DNA of 5,824 bases from Clostridiaceae bacterium (GTDB lineage Bacteria > Bacillota > Clostridia > Oscillospirales > Acutalibacteraceae), in assembly GCA_016292705.1 (NCBI GenBank), contig JAEDHZ010000109.1, positions 1 to 5,824 of the forward strand. Direction: 5' to 3'. Positions within the stretch are counted from its first letter, which is position 1. Each line of letters begins with the position of its first letter. Shown piece after piece: positions 1 through 5,824 of this stretch. The notes below the pieces were generated by a model. The model saw nothing but the letters and a program-made list of their open reading frames with translations, had not been told where the DNA came from and made no database searches. The position numbers and the translations under genes are program-made.

Positions 1-286
1 CGGAAACGGGCTTTCCGCCCTTGAGGAAAAGGCGGAAAAGCTGCTTTGCACAAAGGAACTTGACACAAGCGAAGCAATCCTTTCCACCGAGCGCCAGCGC
101 AGGAACGCCGAAGCCGCCCTTGAAAGCATCAGGGAAGCTTCTTCTGCGCTCCTTTTCGGAGTAACGCTTGACGCAGTGAATGTCTGCATTGACGACGCAA
201 TCGGTCATCTTCTTGAGCTTACCGGTCAAAAAGCTTCTGACGCTGTTGTTGAAGAGGTTTTTTCAAGCTTCTGCGTCGGAAAATGA
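1..286 (+). CDS. mnmE: tRNA modification GTPase MnmE, C-terminal fragment (5' end outside window)
   Basis: This is the last 94 codons of a rightward gene, read in frame from position 2 and ending at a TGA at 284-286. MnmE (TrmE) is a cytosolic GTPase that works with MnmG to install the (carboxymethyl)aminomethyl group at C5 of wobble uridine 34 in certain tRNAs. The visible part is the C-terminal helical domain: an arginine- and glutamate-rich helix (around ERQRRNAEAALESIREA) leads to LLELTGQ and the terminal FSSFCVGK. The ending F-C-[IV]-G-K is the family signature, and its cysteine (residue 91 of the fragment) is the conserved one in the tRNA-modifying site. The G domain and tetrahydrofolate-binding N-terminal domain lie upstream of the window. 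No frameshift is seen. The next gene rightward is a cell-wall hydrolase rather than the common partner mnmG. Identification is firm from the tail motif and length-to-end pattern. Confidence 0.93.
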   Translation, partial: GNGLSALEEKAEKLLCTKELDTSEAILSTERQRRNAEAALESIREASSALLFGVTLDAVNVCIDDAIGHLLELTGQKASDAVVEEVFSSFCVGK

Positions 287-307
287 CGCTTCCGGTCGGT
301 TTTTAGG

Positions 308-333
308 TTGCATTTAGCTCACGGTTATATAAT
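308..333 (+). promoter_or_regulatory. Probable sigma-A promoter for the M23 hydrolase gene
   Basis: A perfect TATAAT lies at 328-333 in an AT-rich stretch between mnmE and the downstream gene. The -35 is poor: TTGCAT at 308-313 leaves only a 14-base spacer, while AGGTTG at 305-310 gives 17 bases but matches weakly. Transcription would start near 340, leaving a leader of about 65 bases before the ATG at 407. Because the upstream end is unclear, this is a moderate call; read-through from mnmE is also possible, since no convincing terminator separates the genes. Confidence 0.5.
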
Positions 334-391
334 ATTGCGTCTGAAAAACATTCCGGTTTGTCCGAAAAAACTCTGCCCGATAAAAAAACGA

Positions 392-396
392 AGGGA
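392..396 (+). promoter_or_regulatory. Ribosome binding site of the M23 hydrolase gene
   Basis: AGGGA, ten bases before the ATG at 407, is a modest Shine-Dalgarno match. It supports this start, as does the signal peptide that begins directly at this methionine. Confidence 0.55.
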
Positions 397-406
397 CGAT
401 TTATAA

Positions 407-1678
407 ATGAAAAAAGCAGTTGCTCTTTTTTTGAGCTTCACTCTCTTGCTTTTAACGGTTGCATTTGCCGAGCCGTCTTTTGTTGTTGTCCGTGCCGCAA
501 CACGGCAGGAACTCGAGGATAAAATTGACCGCCTCAACGGCGAAATTTCATCCAACAAAAGTAAAATTGACGAGCTTGAAAGCAAGAAGGAAAAGAACCA
601 GGCATATCTTGATACCCTTGAAACGCAGATTACCGCCGTTCAGGAAAAAGCGAACGCAATTGAAGCGCAGATTAAGGAAATCGACAAGGAAATTGCCGCC
701 TATGACAAGCAACTCAAAAAGCTTGGTTTGCAGATTGAACAGACGAAGAAAAAAATTGCCGAAAATCAGCAGAGCGTTGAAGAAGCAAAGGGCGAGCTTT
801 CAGCAATGCTGCTCAACTCCTATGTCAACGGAAAGAAGTCAACGCTTGAAATTTTTATGGGCGCTCATAACCTTGCAAGCTTCCTTACTCATCTTGAAAT
901 GATGAAGCGTACCTCGGAAAACGAAAAGAAAGTTATTGACGATTTCAACGCCAAGATTGAAAAGCTCAAGGCTTCAAAAAAGGAGCTGAGCAAAACGCAG
1001 AAAGAGGTCAACGAAACAAAGCAGAAAAGTCTTGAAAAAAAAGGCGAGCTTGAAGCAAAGCAGGCTGAGCATGAATCAACCCTTTACCAGCTTTCCGCAA
1101 ACAGAACGAAAGTTCAGTCGCTTCTTGATGAAATTGACAAAAGCAGTGCGCTTTATCAGAGCTACATCAAAAAGCTCAATGCAGAAAAGCAGGCGGCGGA
1201 CGCCGAAATTTCCGAAATCATCAAGCAGCAGGCGCAAACCAATCCCGCTCCGCAGCCGAGCACTCCGAACATTGAGTCAAGTGCAACCTGGGCATATCCG
1301 GTTGCAGGCGGCAGCTATATAAGCTCCGGATACGGCTACAGAGACGCAAGCATTTCAGGCTGGGCTTATCACGGCGGAATTGACATCACGGGCGGCGGCT
1401 TCATGGGAAGACCTATCTATGCCACAAGGAGCGGAACCGTCATTGCCGCAAATTACGGCACAACGGGCTACGGAAACTATGTTGTCATTGACCACGGCGA
1501 CGGTTACACCTCGCTTTACGGTCACTGTTCCTCGCTTGCCGTTTCAGCAGGTCAGCAGGTCAGCAAGGGCCAGCACATTGCAAACGCAGGCGACAGCGGA
1601 AATTCAATCGGAGCACATCTTCACTTTGAGATACGCTATAACGGTGAAAAACAGAATCCGCTCAATTATGTCGGCTGA
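407..1678 (+). CDS. Secreted coiled-coil M23 (LytM-type) murein hydrolase, CwlO/EnvC-like architecture
   Basis: This 423-residue exported protein is predicted to cut peptidoglycan cross-bridges or stem peptides, or to activate such cutting. Residues 1-30 form a signal peptide: two lysines, a leucine/phenylalanine-rich core, and possible cleavage after AFA (21) or VRA (30). Residues about 33-275 are a long charged Lys/Glu/Gln-rich coiled coil. It is interrupted near 130-165 by the LLNSYVNGKKSTLEIFMGA segment typical of the CwlO/PcsB N-terminal domain. A short Pro/Gln/Ser linker (about 276-292) leads to the M23 domain (about 295-423). Zinc ligands are visible as H322 and D326 in HGGID and H406 in the HLH motif. 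H404 and H373 (in YGHC) are the expected catalytic histidines, so the enzyme looks active. There is only one cysteine, as is common for exported proteins. In related proteins the coiled coil is held by the FtsEX ABC complex and gates activity; whether that applies here is inference. Its closest gene name is uncertain, so no symbol is given. It converges on the hydratase gene and is followed by a strong terminator. Confidence 0.9.
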   Translation: MKKAVALFLSFTLLLLTVAFAEPSFVVVRAATRQELEDKIDRLNGEISSNKSKIDELESKKEKNQAYLDTLETQITAVQEKANAIEAQIKEIDKEIAAYDKQLKKLGLQIEQTKKKIAENQQSVEEAKGELSAMLLNSYVNGKKSTLEIFMGAHNLASFLTHLEMMKRTSENEKKVIDDFNAKIEKLKASKKELSKTQKEVNETKQKSLEKKGELEAKQAEHESTLYQLSANRTKVQSLLDEIDKSSALYQSYIKKLNAEKQAADAEISEIIKQQAQTNPAPQPSTPNIESSATWAYPVAGGSYISSGYGYRDASISGWAYHGGIDITGGGFMGRPIYATRSGTVIAANYGTTGYGNYVVIDHGDGYTSLYGHCSSLAVSAGQQVSKGQHIANAGDSGNSIGAHLHFEIRYNGEKQNPLNYVG

Positions 1679-1729
1679 TTCTCTGCCGGCGGTCGTCGAG
1701 ATGATATGATCAAATAAATTGAACAAAGC

Positions 1730-1768
1730 AAAAGGAACTGTTGCCGCAAAGGCGGACAGTTCCTTTTT
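1730..1768 (+). terminator. Intrinsic terminator of the M23 gene, probably bidirectional
   Basis: The left arm 1730-1747 (AAAAGGAACTG, then TTGCCGC) pairs with 1752-1767 (GCGG, then ACAGTTCC and T residues). This leaves a four-base AAAG loop and a two-base TG bulge. The right side ends in a T-run (1764-1768), which gives rightward termination 52 bases after the M23 stop codon. The A-run at 1730-1733 becomes a T-run on the other strand, so it may also stop leftward transcripts that pass the first hydratase terminator. Confidence 0.88.
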
Positions 1769-1802
1769 ATGCTCATAAAAGCCGCATGAATAAAACGGCC
1801 GG

Positions 1803-1830
1803 AAAAACGGGCGGCCACAAGTGCCGCCCG
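1803..1830 (-). terminator. Intrinsic terminator of the leftward hydratase transcript
   Basis: CGGGCGGC (1808-1815) and GCCGCCCG (1823-1830) form a perfect eight-base GC-rich stem with a seven-base loop. On the minus strand it is followed directly by five T residues (A-run at 1803-1807). It lies 40 bases past the hydratase stop codon, as expected for the end of the malQ-hydratase transcript. The rightward side has no T-run, so it is directional. Confidence 0.9.
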
Positions 1831-1869
1831 GATAAGCTGCGTTTCAACTTTCAAAAGAAAGAACGAAAC

Positions 1870-4146
1870 TCAGTTTTCCATTTTGTTTTTATAATAATTC
1901 ATCAGGCAGCCGTCAAGGATAATCTGCTTTTCCTCATCGGTAAGGCCTTTGACAAAGAGTGTGATGTCGTGAACGCCGTCCTTTGCAATGACCTTTGCCG
2001 GAATTTCCTCTTTTCCGTTCTTGATTGCGTCACGGATTCCGGGAACGAAAACATAGTCTCCGTTTTCATAATCAAAAGCAGTGCTCTTGTCAATCGTGAA
2101 CGGCAGAATGCCCCAGTTGATGCAGTTTGAACGGTATCTCTTGGTTGCAAATTCATAGCAGATGTTTGCAAAGCCGCCGAGAACCTTCTGGCAGGAAGCT
2201 GCCTGTTCCCTTGCCGAGCCGTCGCCCGGTCTTTTTGCAAAAACGCAGGAGCCGAACTGTGTGGTTTTTTCTGCTTCTTCTGCATTGTCGCAGACCTTTT
2301 TGAGAACGGAAAGAACCTCCTCGCTTGAGCCGGCTCTTCGCTTTGCTTCCTCGGCTGCAACAGCCTCGGCACGCTTGACATACATCGGTTCACGGCGGGA
2401 AAGAGCGAACTGTGAAAGGCGAAGCGGATTGCTGCGGTAGCTTGAGGTTTCACCTGAAGGAATCAGCTCGTCGGTGGTGGTAACATCGTCCTGCAGAACA
2501 GCCGCAAGCTTGACAAGCAGGTTATCGGAAAGGCTATACATTGAAGGCCAGTCAGTAATGTTCGGACCGAGCTTCAGCTCATAGTCCGGCTGAGCCTTGC
2601 CGAAGCCGTGATAAACACGCTTGTCATAAACGCCTTTTTCAAAGGTGTATGTCTTGTCATATTCGGGAATTTCAACATCGGTTGCAGCGGTGAGAACACC
2701 GTGGTTGAGTGCAGTTGCGGCAATTGAGCGTGCGTCAACAAGCGCAACGGAGGAAAGCTGTCCGTCACCGGGCTTGCTGCCCTCACGGTTCGGGAAGTTT
2801 CTTGTTGTGTGGCGGATTGAAAGACCGTTGTTTGCCGGAACATCGCCTGCACCGAAGCACGGACCGCAGAAGCAGGGCTTGAACACTGCGCCGGCTTCAA
2901 GCAGCTTTTGCTGTGCGCCGTTCTTGATGAGCGCAAGATTAACAGGAACGCTTGACGGATAAACGGAAAGTGAGAAATAACCGTCACCGGTACTGCTGTT
3001 ATCAAGGATAGCCGCAGCCTCACAGATGTTTTCAAACATACCGCCTGCGCAGCCTGCAATGACGCCCTGGTCAACATAAATCTTTCCGTCCCTGACCTTG
3101 TCCTTGAGCGAGAAGTTGACCTTGTTGCCGAACTGAGCCTTTGCAACTTCCTCAACCTCTTTGAGGATTGACGGGTTCTCCTGAAGTTCATGGATGGTGT
3201 AACCGTTTGAGGGATGGAACGGAAGGGCAATCATGCTTTCAATCTTTGAAAGGTCAATTCTTATTGCCATATCGTATTTTGCAACCGATTGCGGCATGAG
3301 CTGTTTGTAATCCTCCGGTCTGCCGTGAACTGTATAGAAGTTTTTGACAGTTTCGTCCGTTTCCCAGATTGAGGAAAGGCAGGCGGTTTCAGTCGTCATA
3401 ACATCAACGCCGATTCTGAAGTCCATTGAAAGGTTCTTCACACCGGGACCGACAAATTCAAGAACCTTGTTTGTAACAAGACCTTTTTTGAACACTGCGG
3501 TGCAAAGCGCAATTGCAACATCGTGGGGGCCAACACCCTTTTTGGGTGCATTTTCAAGGTAAACCAGTGCAACCTGTGGGGGTGTAACATCCCATGTGTT
3601 GCAAAGGAGCTGCTTAACAAGCTCCGGTCCGCCTTCGCCAACGCCCATTGTTCCCATTGCTCCGTAACGGGTGTGGCTGTCCGAGCCAAGGAGCATATTT
3701 CCGCATTTTGTCATCATTTCACGGGCATACTGATGGATAACAGCCTGATTAGCCGGAACATAGATTCCGCCGTATTTTTTTGCTGCGGAAAGGCCGAAAA
3801 CATGGTCATCCTCGTTGATTGTTCCGCCGACAGCGCAAAGGCTGTTGTGGCAGTTGGTCAGTGCATACGGAACAGGGAACTGCCTGAGTCCGCTTGCTCT
3901 TGCGGTCTGAATGATTCCGACATAGGTGATGTCGTGGGAGATGAGCGAATCAAAACGAATTTGCATTTTCTTTTCGTCTTTTTTAACGCTGTGGGAATTG
4001 AGGATTGAATATGCAATGGTACCCTCACGGGAGCCGGAGAGACCTCTTTTTGCAATTTCCGCTTCCTGTTCGGCGGTATCGCCGCAAAGCAGCTCTCTTC
4101 CGTCAACAAGATACACGCTGTGGTCAATAATTCTGATTGCGTCCAT
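1870..4146 (-). CDS. Aconitase-superfamily [4Fe-4S] hydratase, divergent (possibly YbhJ-like)
   Basis: This is a 758-residue cytosolic enzyme of the aconitase/isopropylmalate isomerase family, which shifts hydroxyl groups by dehydration and rehydration at an iron-sulfur cluster. Visible counterparts of the pig aconitase active site are H138 (VIHQ), D156-S157-H158 in SDSHT, E253 in TTETA, cluster cysteines C366, C427 and C430 (CGPC), R449 and R454 in TRNFPNR, R571 in SYRSNP, and S644 and R646 in the C-terminal swivel domain motif GDGSARE. The order (three N-terminal cluster domains, linker, swivel) is that of mitochondrial-type enzymes, and the length is close to theirs. Several positions differ: GSCTNS is replaced by GCAGGM (365-370), the Asp of the Asp-His pair appears to be Cys99 before H100, and the second Ser of GSSRE is Ala645. 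Substrate is therefore uncertain: citrate/isocitrate is possible, another hydroxy-acid equally so. There are eighteen cysteines. The chosen start has a good AAAGGAAG Shine-Dalgarno; an in-frame extension of 40 codons would run into malQ and looks unnatural. The gene lies 64 bases downstream of malQ and is probably co-transcribed with it. Confidence 0.88.
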   Translation of the reverse strand: MDAIRIIDHSVYLVDGRELLCGDTAEQEAEIAKRGLSGSREGTIAYSILNSHSVKKDEKKMQIRFDSLISHDITYVGIIQTARASGLRQFPVPYALTNCHNSLCAVGGTINEDDHVFGLSAAKKYGGIYVPANQAVIHQYAREMMTKCGNMLLGSDSHTRYGAMGTMGVGEGGPELVKQLLCNTWDVTPPQVALVYLENAPKKGVGPHDVAIALCTAVFKKGLVTNKVLEFVGPGVKNLSMDFRIGVDVMTTETACLSSIWETDETVKNFYTVHGRPEDYKQLMPQSVAKYDMAIRIDLSKIESMIALPFHPSNGYTIHELQENPSILKEVEEVAKAQFGNKVNFSLKDKVRDGKIYVDQGVIAGCAGGMFENICEAAAILDNSSTGDGYFSLSVYPSSVPVNLALIKNGAQQKLLEAGAVFKPCFCGPCFGAGDVPANNGLSIRHTTRNFPNREGSKPGDGQLSSVALVDARSIAATALNHGVLTAATDVEIPEYDKTYTFEKGVYDKRVYHGFGKAQPDYELKLGPNITDWPSMYSLSDNLLVKLAAVLQDDVTTTDELIPSGETSSYRSNPLRLSQFALSRREPMYVKRAEAVAAEEAKRRAGSSEEVLSVLKKVCDNAEEAEKTTQFGSCVFAKRPGDGSAREQAASCQKVLGGFANICYEFATKRYRSNCINWGILPFTIDKSTAFDYENGDYVFVPGIRDAIKNGKEEIPAKVIAKDGVHDITLFVKGLTDEEKQIILDGCLMNYYKNKMEN

Positions 4147-4155
4147 GGTTGGTTT

Positions 4156-4163
4156 CTTCCTTT
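4156..4163 (-). promoter_or_regulatory. Ribosome binding site that fixes the hydratase start
   Basis: On the minus strand AAAGGAAG stands nine bases before the ATG at 4146-4144. It decides the start: the open frame continues upstream for 40 more codons with two earlier methionines. Those would overlap the malQ 3' end and encode a basic, non-conserved leader, whereas IRIIDHSVYLVDG directly after this ATG reads like the true N-terminus. Confidence 0.75.
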
Positions 4164-4189
4164 CTGTAAATACAGCTTTTTGGTTTACA
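4164..4189 (-). repeat. Small inverted repeats in the malQ-hydratase spacer
   Basis: CTGTA-AA-TACAG (4164-4175) is a five-base inverted repeat with a two-base centre, just upstream of the hydratase ribosome binding site. TGTAAA (4165-4170) is also repeated in inverted form as TTTACA (4184-4189). No T-run follows on the minus strand, so this is not a terminator. It could be a weak mRNA hairpin or an operator-like site; chance is quite possible in such AT-rich sequence. Confidence 0.3.
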
Positions 4190-4210
4190 AGCTTGCGTTT
4201 TCTATTACTT

Positions 4211-5710
4211 TTATCTGCGGTAAACAGAATTGATTTCTCTGAAGTAGTTTTCATCAATGCCGTCAAGTGCGCCTTGAGTTATGCGGAAACTCCAGTTGTC
4301 CTCGCTCGTTCCGGGGCGGTTCATTCTTGCGTCCGAACCAAAGCCGCACATATCCTGAACGGCAACAACGGCTGTTTGCGCACTGCTGCGCCACACAGCT
4401 TCAATCACAGCCCGGCATGAACCGGAGTAAAAACCGCCCTCTCCCCAATTGTTTCCGCCAAAGCAGCAATAGCGCAGAGCAAAGGCCCGTTGAGCTTCGT
4501 CTGCTTCCCAGAGCCAGCCGAGGATTGTGTTGTTATCATGAGTTCCGACATAGGCAACGCAGTTTTTGTCATAGTTATGAGGCAGGTGGGTGCTGTCCGA
4601 GTGCACATCAAAGCCGAACTGAATAACCCTCATTCCGGGGAAGTTTGTGTCCTCAAGGAGTTTCACAACATCTTCGCCGAAAGTTCCGAGATCCTCTGCA
4701 ACAATTTCCGCCTGCGGAAGTGCAGAACGGATTTTTTCAAAAAGTTTCATGCCGGGACCCTTGAGCCATTCACCGTTCTTTGCGGTTTTGCTTTCGGCAG
4801 GCACTGCCCAATAGGAAGCAAAGGCTCTGAAGTGGTCAATCCTTACACGGTCAAAAAGCTTGAGGGCTGCGCCGATGCGCTTTATCCACCAACGGTAGCC
4901 GTCATCTTCCATTTTTTCCCAGTCATAAAGCGGATTGCCCCAGAGCTGACCGTCCTCGGAAAAATAATCGGGCGGAACTCCGGCAACCTTTGAGGGTGCA
5001 AGAGTTACCTTGTCAAGAAGGAACAATTCCGTGTTGCTCCAGACATCGGCACTGTCACGGCTCACATATATAGGCATATCGCCCATAATTGAAATTCCGT
5101 GGCTGTTTGCGTATTCCTTGAGCGAACGAAACTGAGTGAAGAAAACATACTGTGTAAAAATATAAAACTGAGTTTCCGCCTCAAACTCATCGGCATGAGC
5201 AAGGGCGGTTTCGTAATGCGCAAACCGATCTTCCCATTCCCACCAGGGCCTTTGGTTGTGGTAGTCCTTGAGCGCACTGAAAAGCGCAAAGGGACGCACC
5301 CAGTCGTTCTGCCCGGCAAAAATTGAGATGAGCTGCCTTGTGTCATCGTCAATGCGCAAGAAGGCTTTTTTCAAAAGTGCAAGCCTTTTTTGAACGGCAA
5401 AATTCCAATCGGTGGCAAATTCACTGCCGTGGTATTCGTTTTCTCTGACTTCCTCGTCGGTAACAAGTCCTTCCGCTTTCAGCAATCGAGGATCAACGAA
5501 AGCAACATTGCCGGCAAAAGCGCTGACCGAGCAATAGGGCGATCCGGTGTGATCAACGGGGCAGAGCGGCAACATCTGCCAGAGCGAAAAGCCTGTTCTT
5601 TGAAGCTTATCGGCAAAGGCAAAAGCCTCCTTTCCCATTACTCCGACCGAAAAAGGGCCGTTCAGCGATGAGAGATGGAGCAAAACGCCCGCCGTGCGGT
5701 TATGGTTCAT
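4211..5710 (-). CDS. malQ: 4-alpha-glucanotransferase (amylomaltase, GH77)
   Basis: This 499-residue cytosolic enzyme transfers alpha-1,4-glucan segments between maltodextrins and releases glucose. It feeds maltodextrin or glycogen breakdown alongside glycogen phosphorylase. The length matches the short Thermus/Clostridium type of GH77 (about 500 residues). Diagnostic segments in order are LLHLSSL near residue 10, GSPYCSVSAFAGN (56-68), GDMPIYVSRDSADVW (210-224), and GVPPDYFSEDGQLWGNPLYDW (244-264, cited by its ends G244 and W264). The nucleophile is D292 in RIDHFR, the general acid/base E339 in VAEDLG, and the transition-state stabiliser D392 in THDNNT. The near-terminal ARMNRPGT motif (461-468) is also intact. 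The usual QDLLGLG before it reads QDMCGFG, a mild variation. The start at 5710 is supported by CAGGAGT nine bases upstream and by a near-consensus promoter. It is first in a probable two-gene leftward operon with the hydratase. No transporter or phosphorylase gene is in view, so the wider pathway context is outside the window. Confidence 0.96.
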   Translation of the reverse strand: MNHNRTAGVLLHLSSLNGPFSVGVMGKEAFAFADKLQRTGFSLWQMLPLCPVDHTGSPYCSVSAFAGNVAFVDPRLLKAEGLVTDEEVRENEYHGSEFATDWNFAVQKRLALLKKAFLRIDDDTRQLISIFAGQNDWVRPFALFSALKDYHNQRPWWEWEDRFAHYETALAHADEFEAETQFYIFTQYVFFTQFRSLKEYANSHGISIMGDMPIYVSRDSADVWSNTELFLLDKVTLAPSKVAGVPPDYFSEDGQLWGNPLYDWEKMEDDGYRWWIKRIGAALKLFDRVRIDHFRAFASYWAVPAESKTAKNGEWLKGPGMKLFEKIRSALPQAEIVAEDLGTFGEDVVKLLEDTNFPGMRVIQFGFDVHSDSTHLPHNYDKNCVAYVGTHDNNTILGWLWEADEAQRAFALRYCCFGGNNWGEGGFYSGSCRAVIEAVWRSSAQTAVVAVQDMCGFGSDARMNRPGTSEDNWSFRITQGALDGIDENYFREINSVYRR

Positions 5711-5718
5711 TTTTCAAA

Positions 5719-5725
5719 ACTCCTG
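5719..5725 (-). promoter_or_regulatory. Ribosome binding site of malQ
   Basis: On the minus strand CAGGAGT sits with its GGAG core nine bases from the ATG at 5710. It is a strong Shine-Dalgarno match and confirms the start. Confidence 0.8.
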
Positions 5726-5752
5726 AGTAAATAATAAGTTGCATATTTTAGA

Positions 5753-5781
5753 AGTATACTACAAAATTCAGCCGGTTTCAA
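5753..5781 (-). promoter_or_regulatory. Near-consensus sigma-A promoter of the malQ-hydratase operon
   Basis: On the minus strand TTGAAA (5776-5781) is separated by exactly 17 bases from TATACT (5753-5758). Transcription should start near 5746, leaving a leader of about 36 bases before malQ. The -35 overlaps TGAAACCG, which resembles one half of a catabolite-responsive element, but the second half is poor. Regulation by sugar state is therefore only a guess. The promoter sits just downstream of another gene's terminator, which marks the beginning of an independent transcription unit. Confidence 0.85.
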
Positions 5782-5784
5782 GAG

Positions 5785-5816
5785 AAAAAGCGCAGGACGA
5801 GAAATCCGTCTCTGCG
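5785..5816 (-). terminator. Intrinsic terminator of an upstream leftward gene outside the window
   Basis: On the minus strand CGCAG-A-GACG (5816-5807) pairs with CGTC-CTGCG (5799-5791). The loop has seven bases and there is one bulged A. It is followed by C and a five-base T-run (5789-5785), then more pyrimidines. It lies upstream of the malQ promoter, so it is not a malQ attenuator. It most likely ends a leftward gene whose stop codon lies beyond the right edge. Confidence 0.75.
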
Positions 5817-5824
5817 TTGTAAAT

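Noticed and set aside
277..304. Possible terminator just after mnmE (CGGAA/TTCCG hairpin and a T-run at 300-304)
   Set aside because: The stem is only five base pairs, overlaps the stop codon and is five bases from the T-run; too weak to call.
351..366. Small hairpin in the leader of the M23 gene
   Set aside because: Five base pairs with a bulge between A-runs; no riboswitch or attenuator features.
1741..2130. Rightward open frame of 129 codons across the convergent spacer and hydratase 3' end
   Set aside because: It starts inside the terminator hairpin, has no ribosome binding site and is mostly antisense to the well-supported hydratase.
4147..4266. A 40-codon N-terminal extension of the hydratase, with ATGs at 4266 and 4254
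   Set aside because: It would overlap the end of malQ, has no good ribosome binding site and encodes a basic non-conserved leader. The ATG at 4146 has a clear Shine-Dalgarno.
3523..4420. Long rightward open frames antisense to the hydratase and malQ
   Set aside because: They mirror the codon pattern of the real minus-strand genes, show no recognisable domains and lack ribosome binding sites.
5768..5781. Possible catabolite-responsive element (cre) overlapping the malQ -35
   Set aside because: The first half TGAAACCG fits the consensus, but three positions in the second half do not, and the -35 hexamer itself explains most of the match.
1..5824. Search for mobile elements, CRISPR repeats, tRNA/rRNA, toxin-antitoxin or defence genes
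   Set aside because: By eye no transposase, terminal repeats, array-like repeats, RNA folds or such genes are visible; the window is almost fully explained by four ordinary genes.

Overview
The window looks like an ordinary chromosomal housekeeping stretch from a low-to-mid GC Gram-positive anaerobe. The best guess is a gut Clostridia of the Oscillospiraceae/Ruminococcaceae type. This rests on gene content (MnmE, a CwlO/PcsB-like coiled-coil M23 hydrolase, GH77 MalQ, a compact 758-residue aconitase-family hydratase), on Shine-Dalgarno sites and sigma-A type promoters, and on AT-rich spacers between mid-GC genes. It is an inference from protein character; no 16S or other marker is present.

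Layout, left to right. Positions 1-286 hold the 3' end of mnmE (+), ending in the diagnostic FCVGK tail. A 120-base spacer carries a probable promoter and then a complete secreted murein hydrolase gene (407-1678, +) with signal peptide, long coiled coil and C-terminal LytM/M23 zinc peptidase. The convergent spacer 1679-1869 contains no gene but has two intrinsic terminators. One is A/T-flanked and able to work in both directions; the other is oriented for the leftward transcript. On the minus strand, 1870-4146 encodes an aconitase-superfamily (de)hydratase, and 4211-5710 encodes 4-alpha-glucanotransferase (malQ). The two lie 64 bases apart with no terminator between them, so they probably form a malQ-hydratase operon. 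It would be driven by a near-consensus promoter (TTGAAA - 17 bp - TATACT) at 5753-5781. At the right edge an intrinsic terminator on the minus strand closes another leftward gene lying outside the window.

Functionally, MnmE acts in tRNA wobble-uridine modification, the M23 protein in cell-wall remodelling outside the membrane, and MalQ in maltodextrin/glycogen metabolism. The hydratase keeps the three cluster cysteines of aconitase but differs from classical aconitase at several active-site positions, so its substrate is uncertain. This is the most interesting point in the window. I found no mobile element, CRISPR array, RNA gene, toxin-antitoxin pair or defence system, and no evidence of an undescribed multi-gene system.
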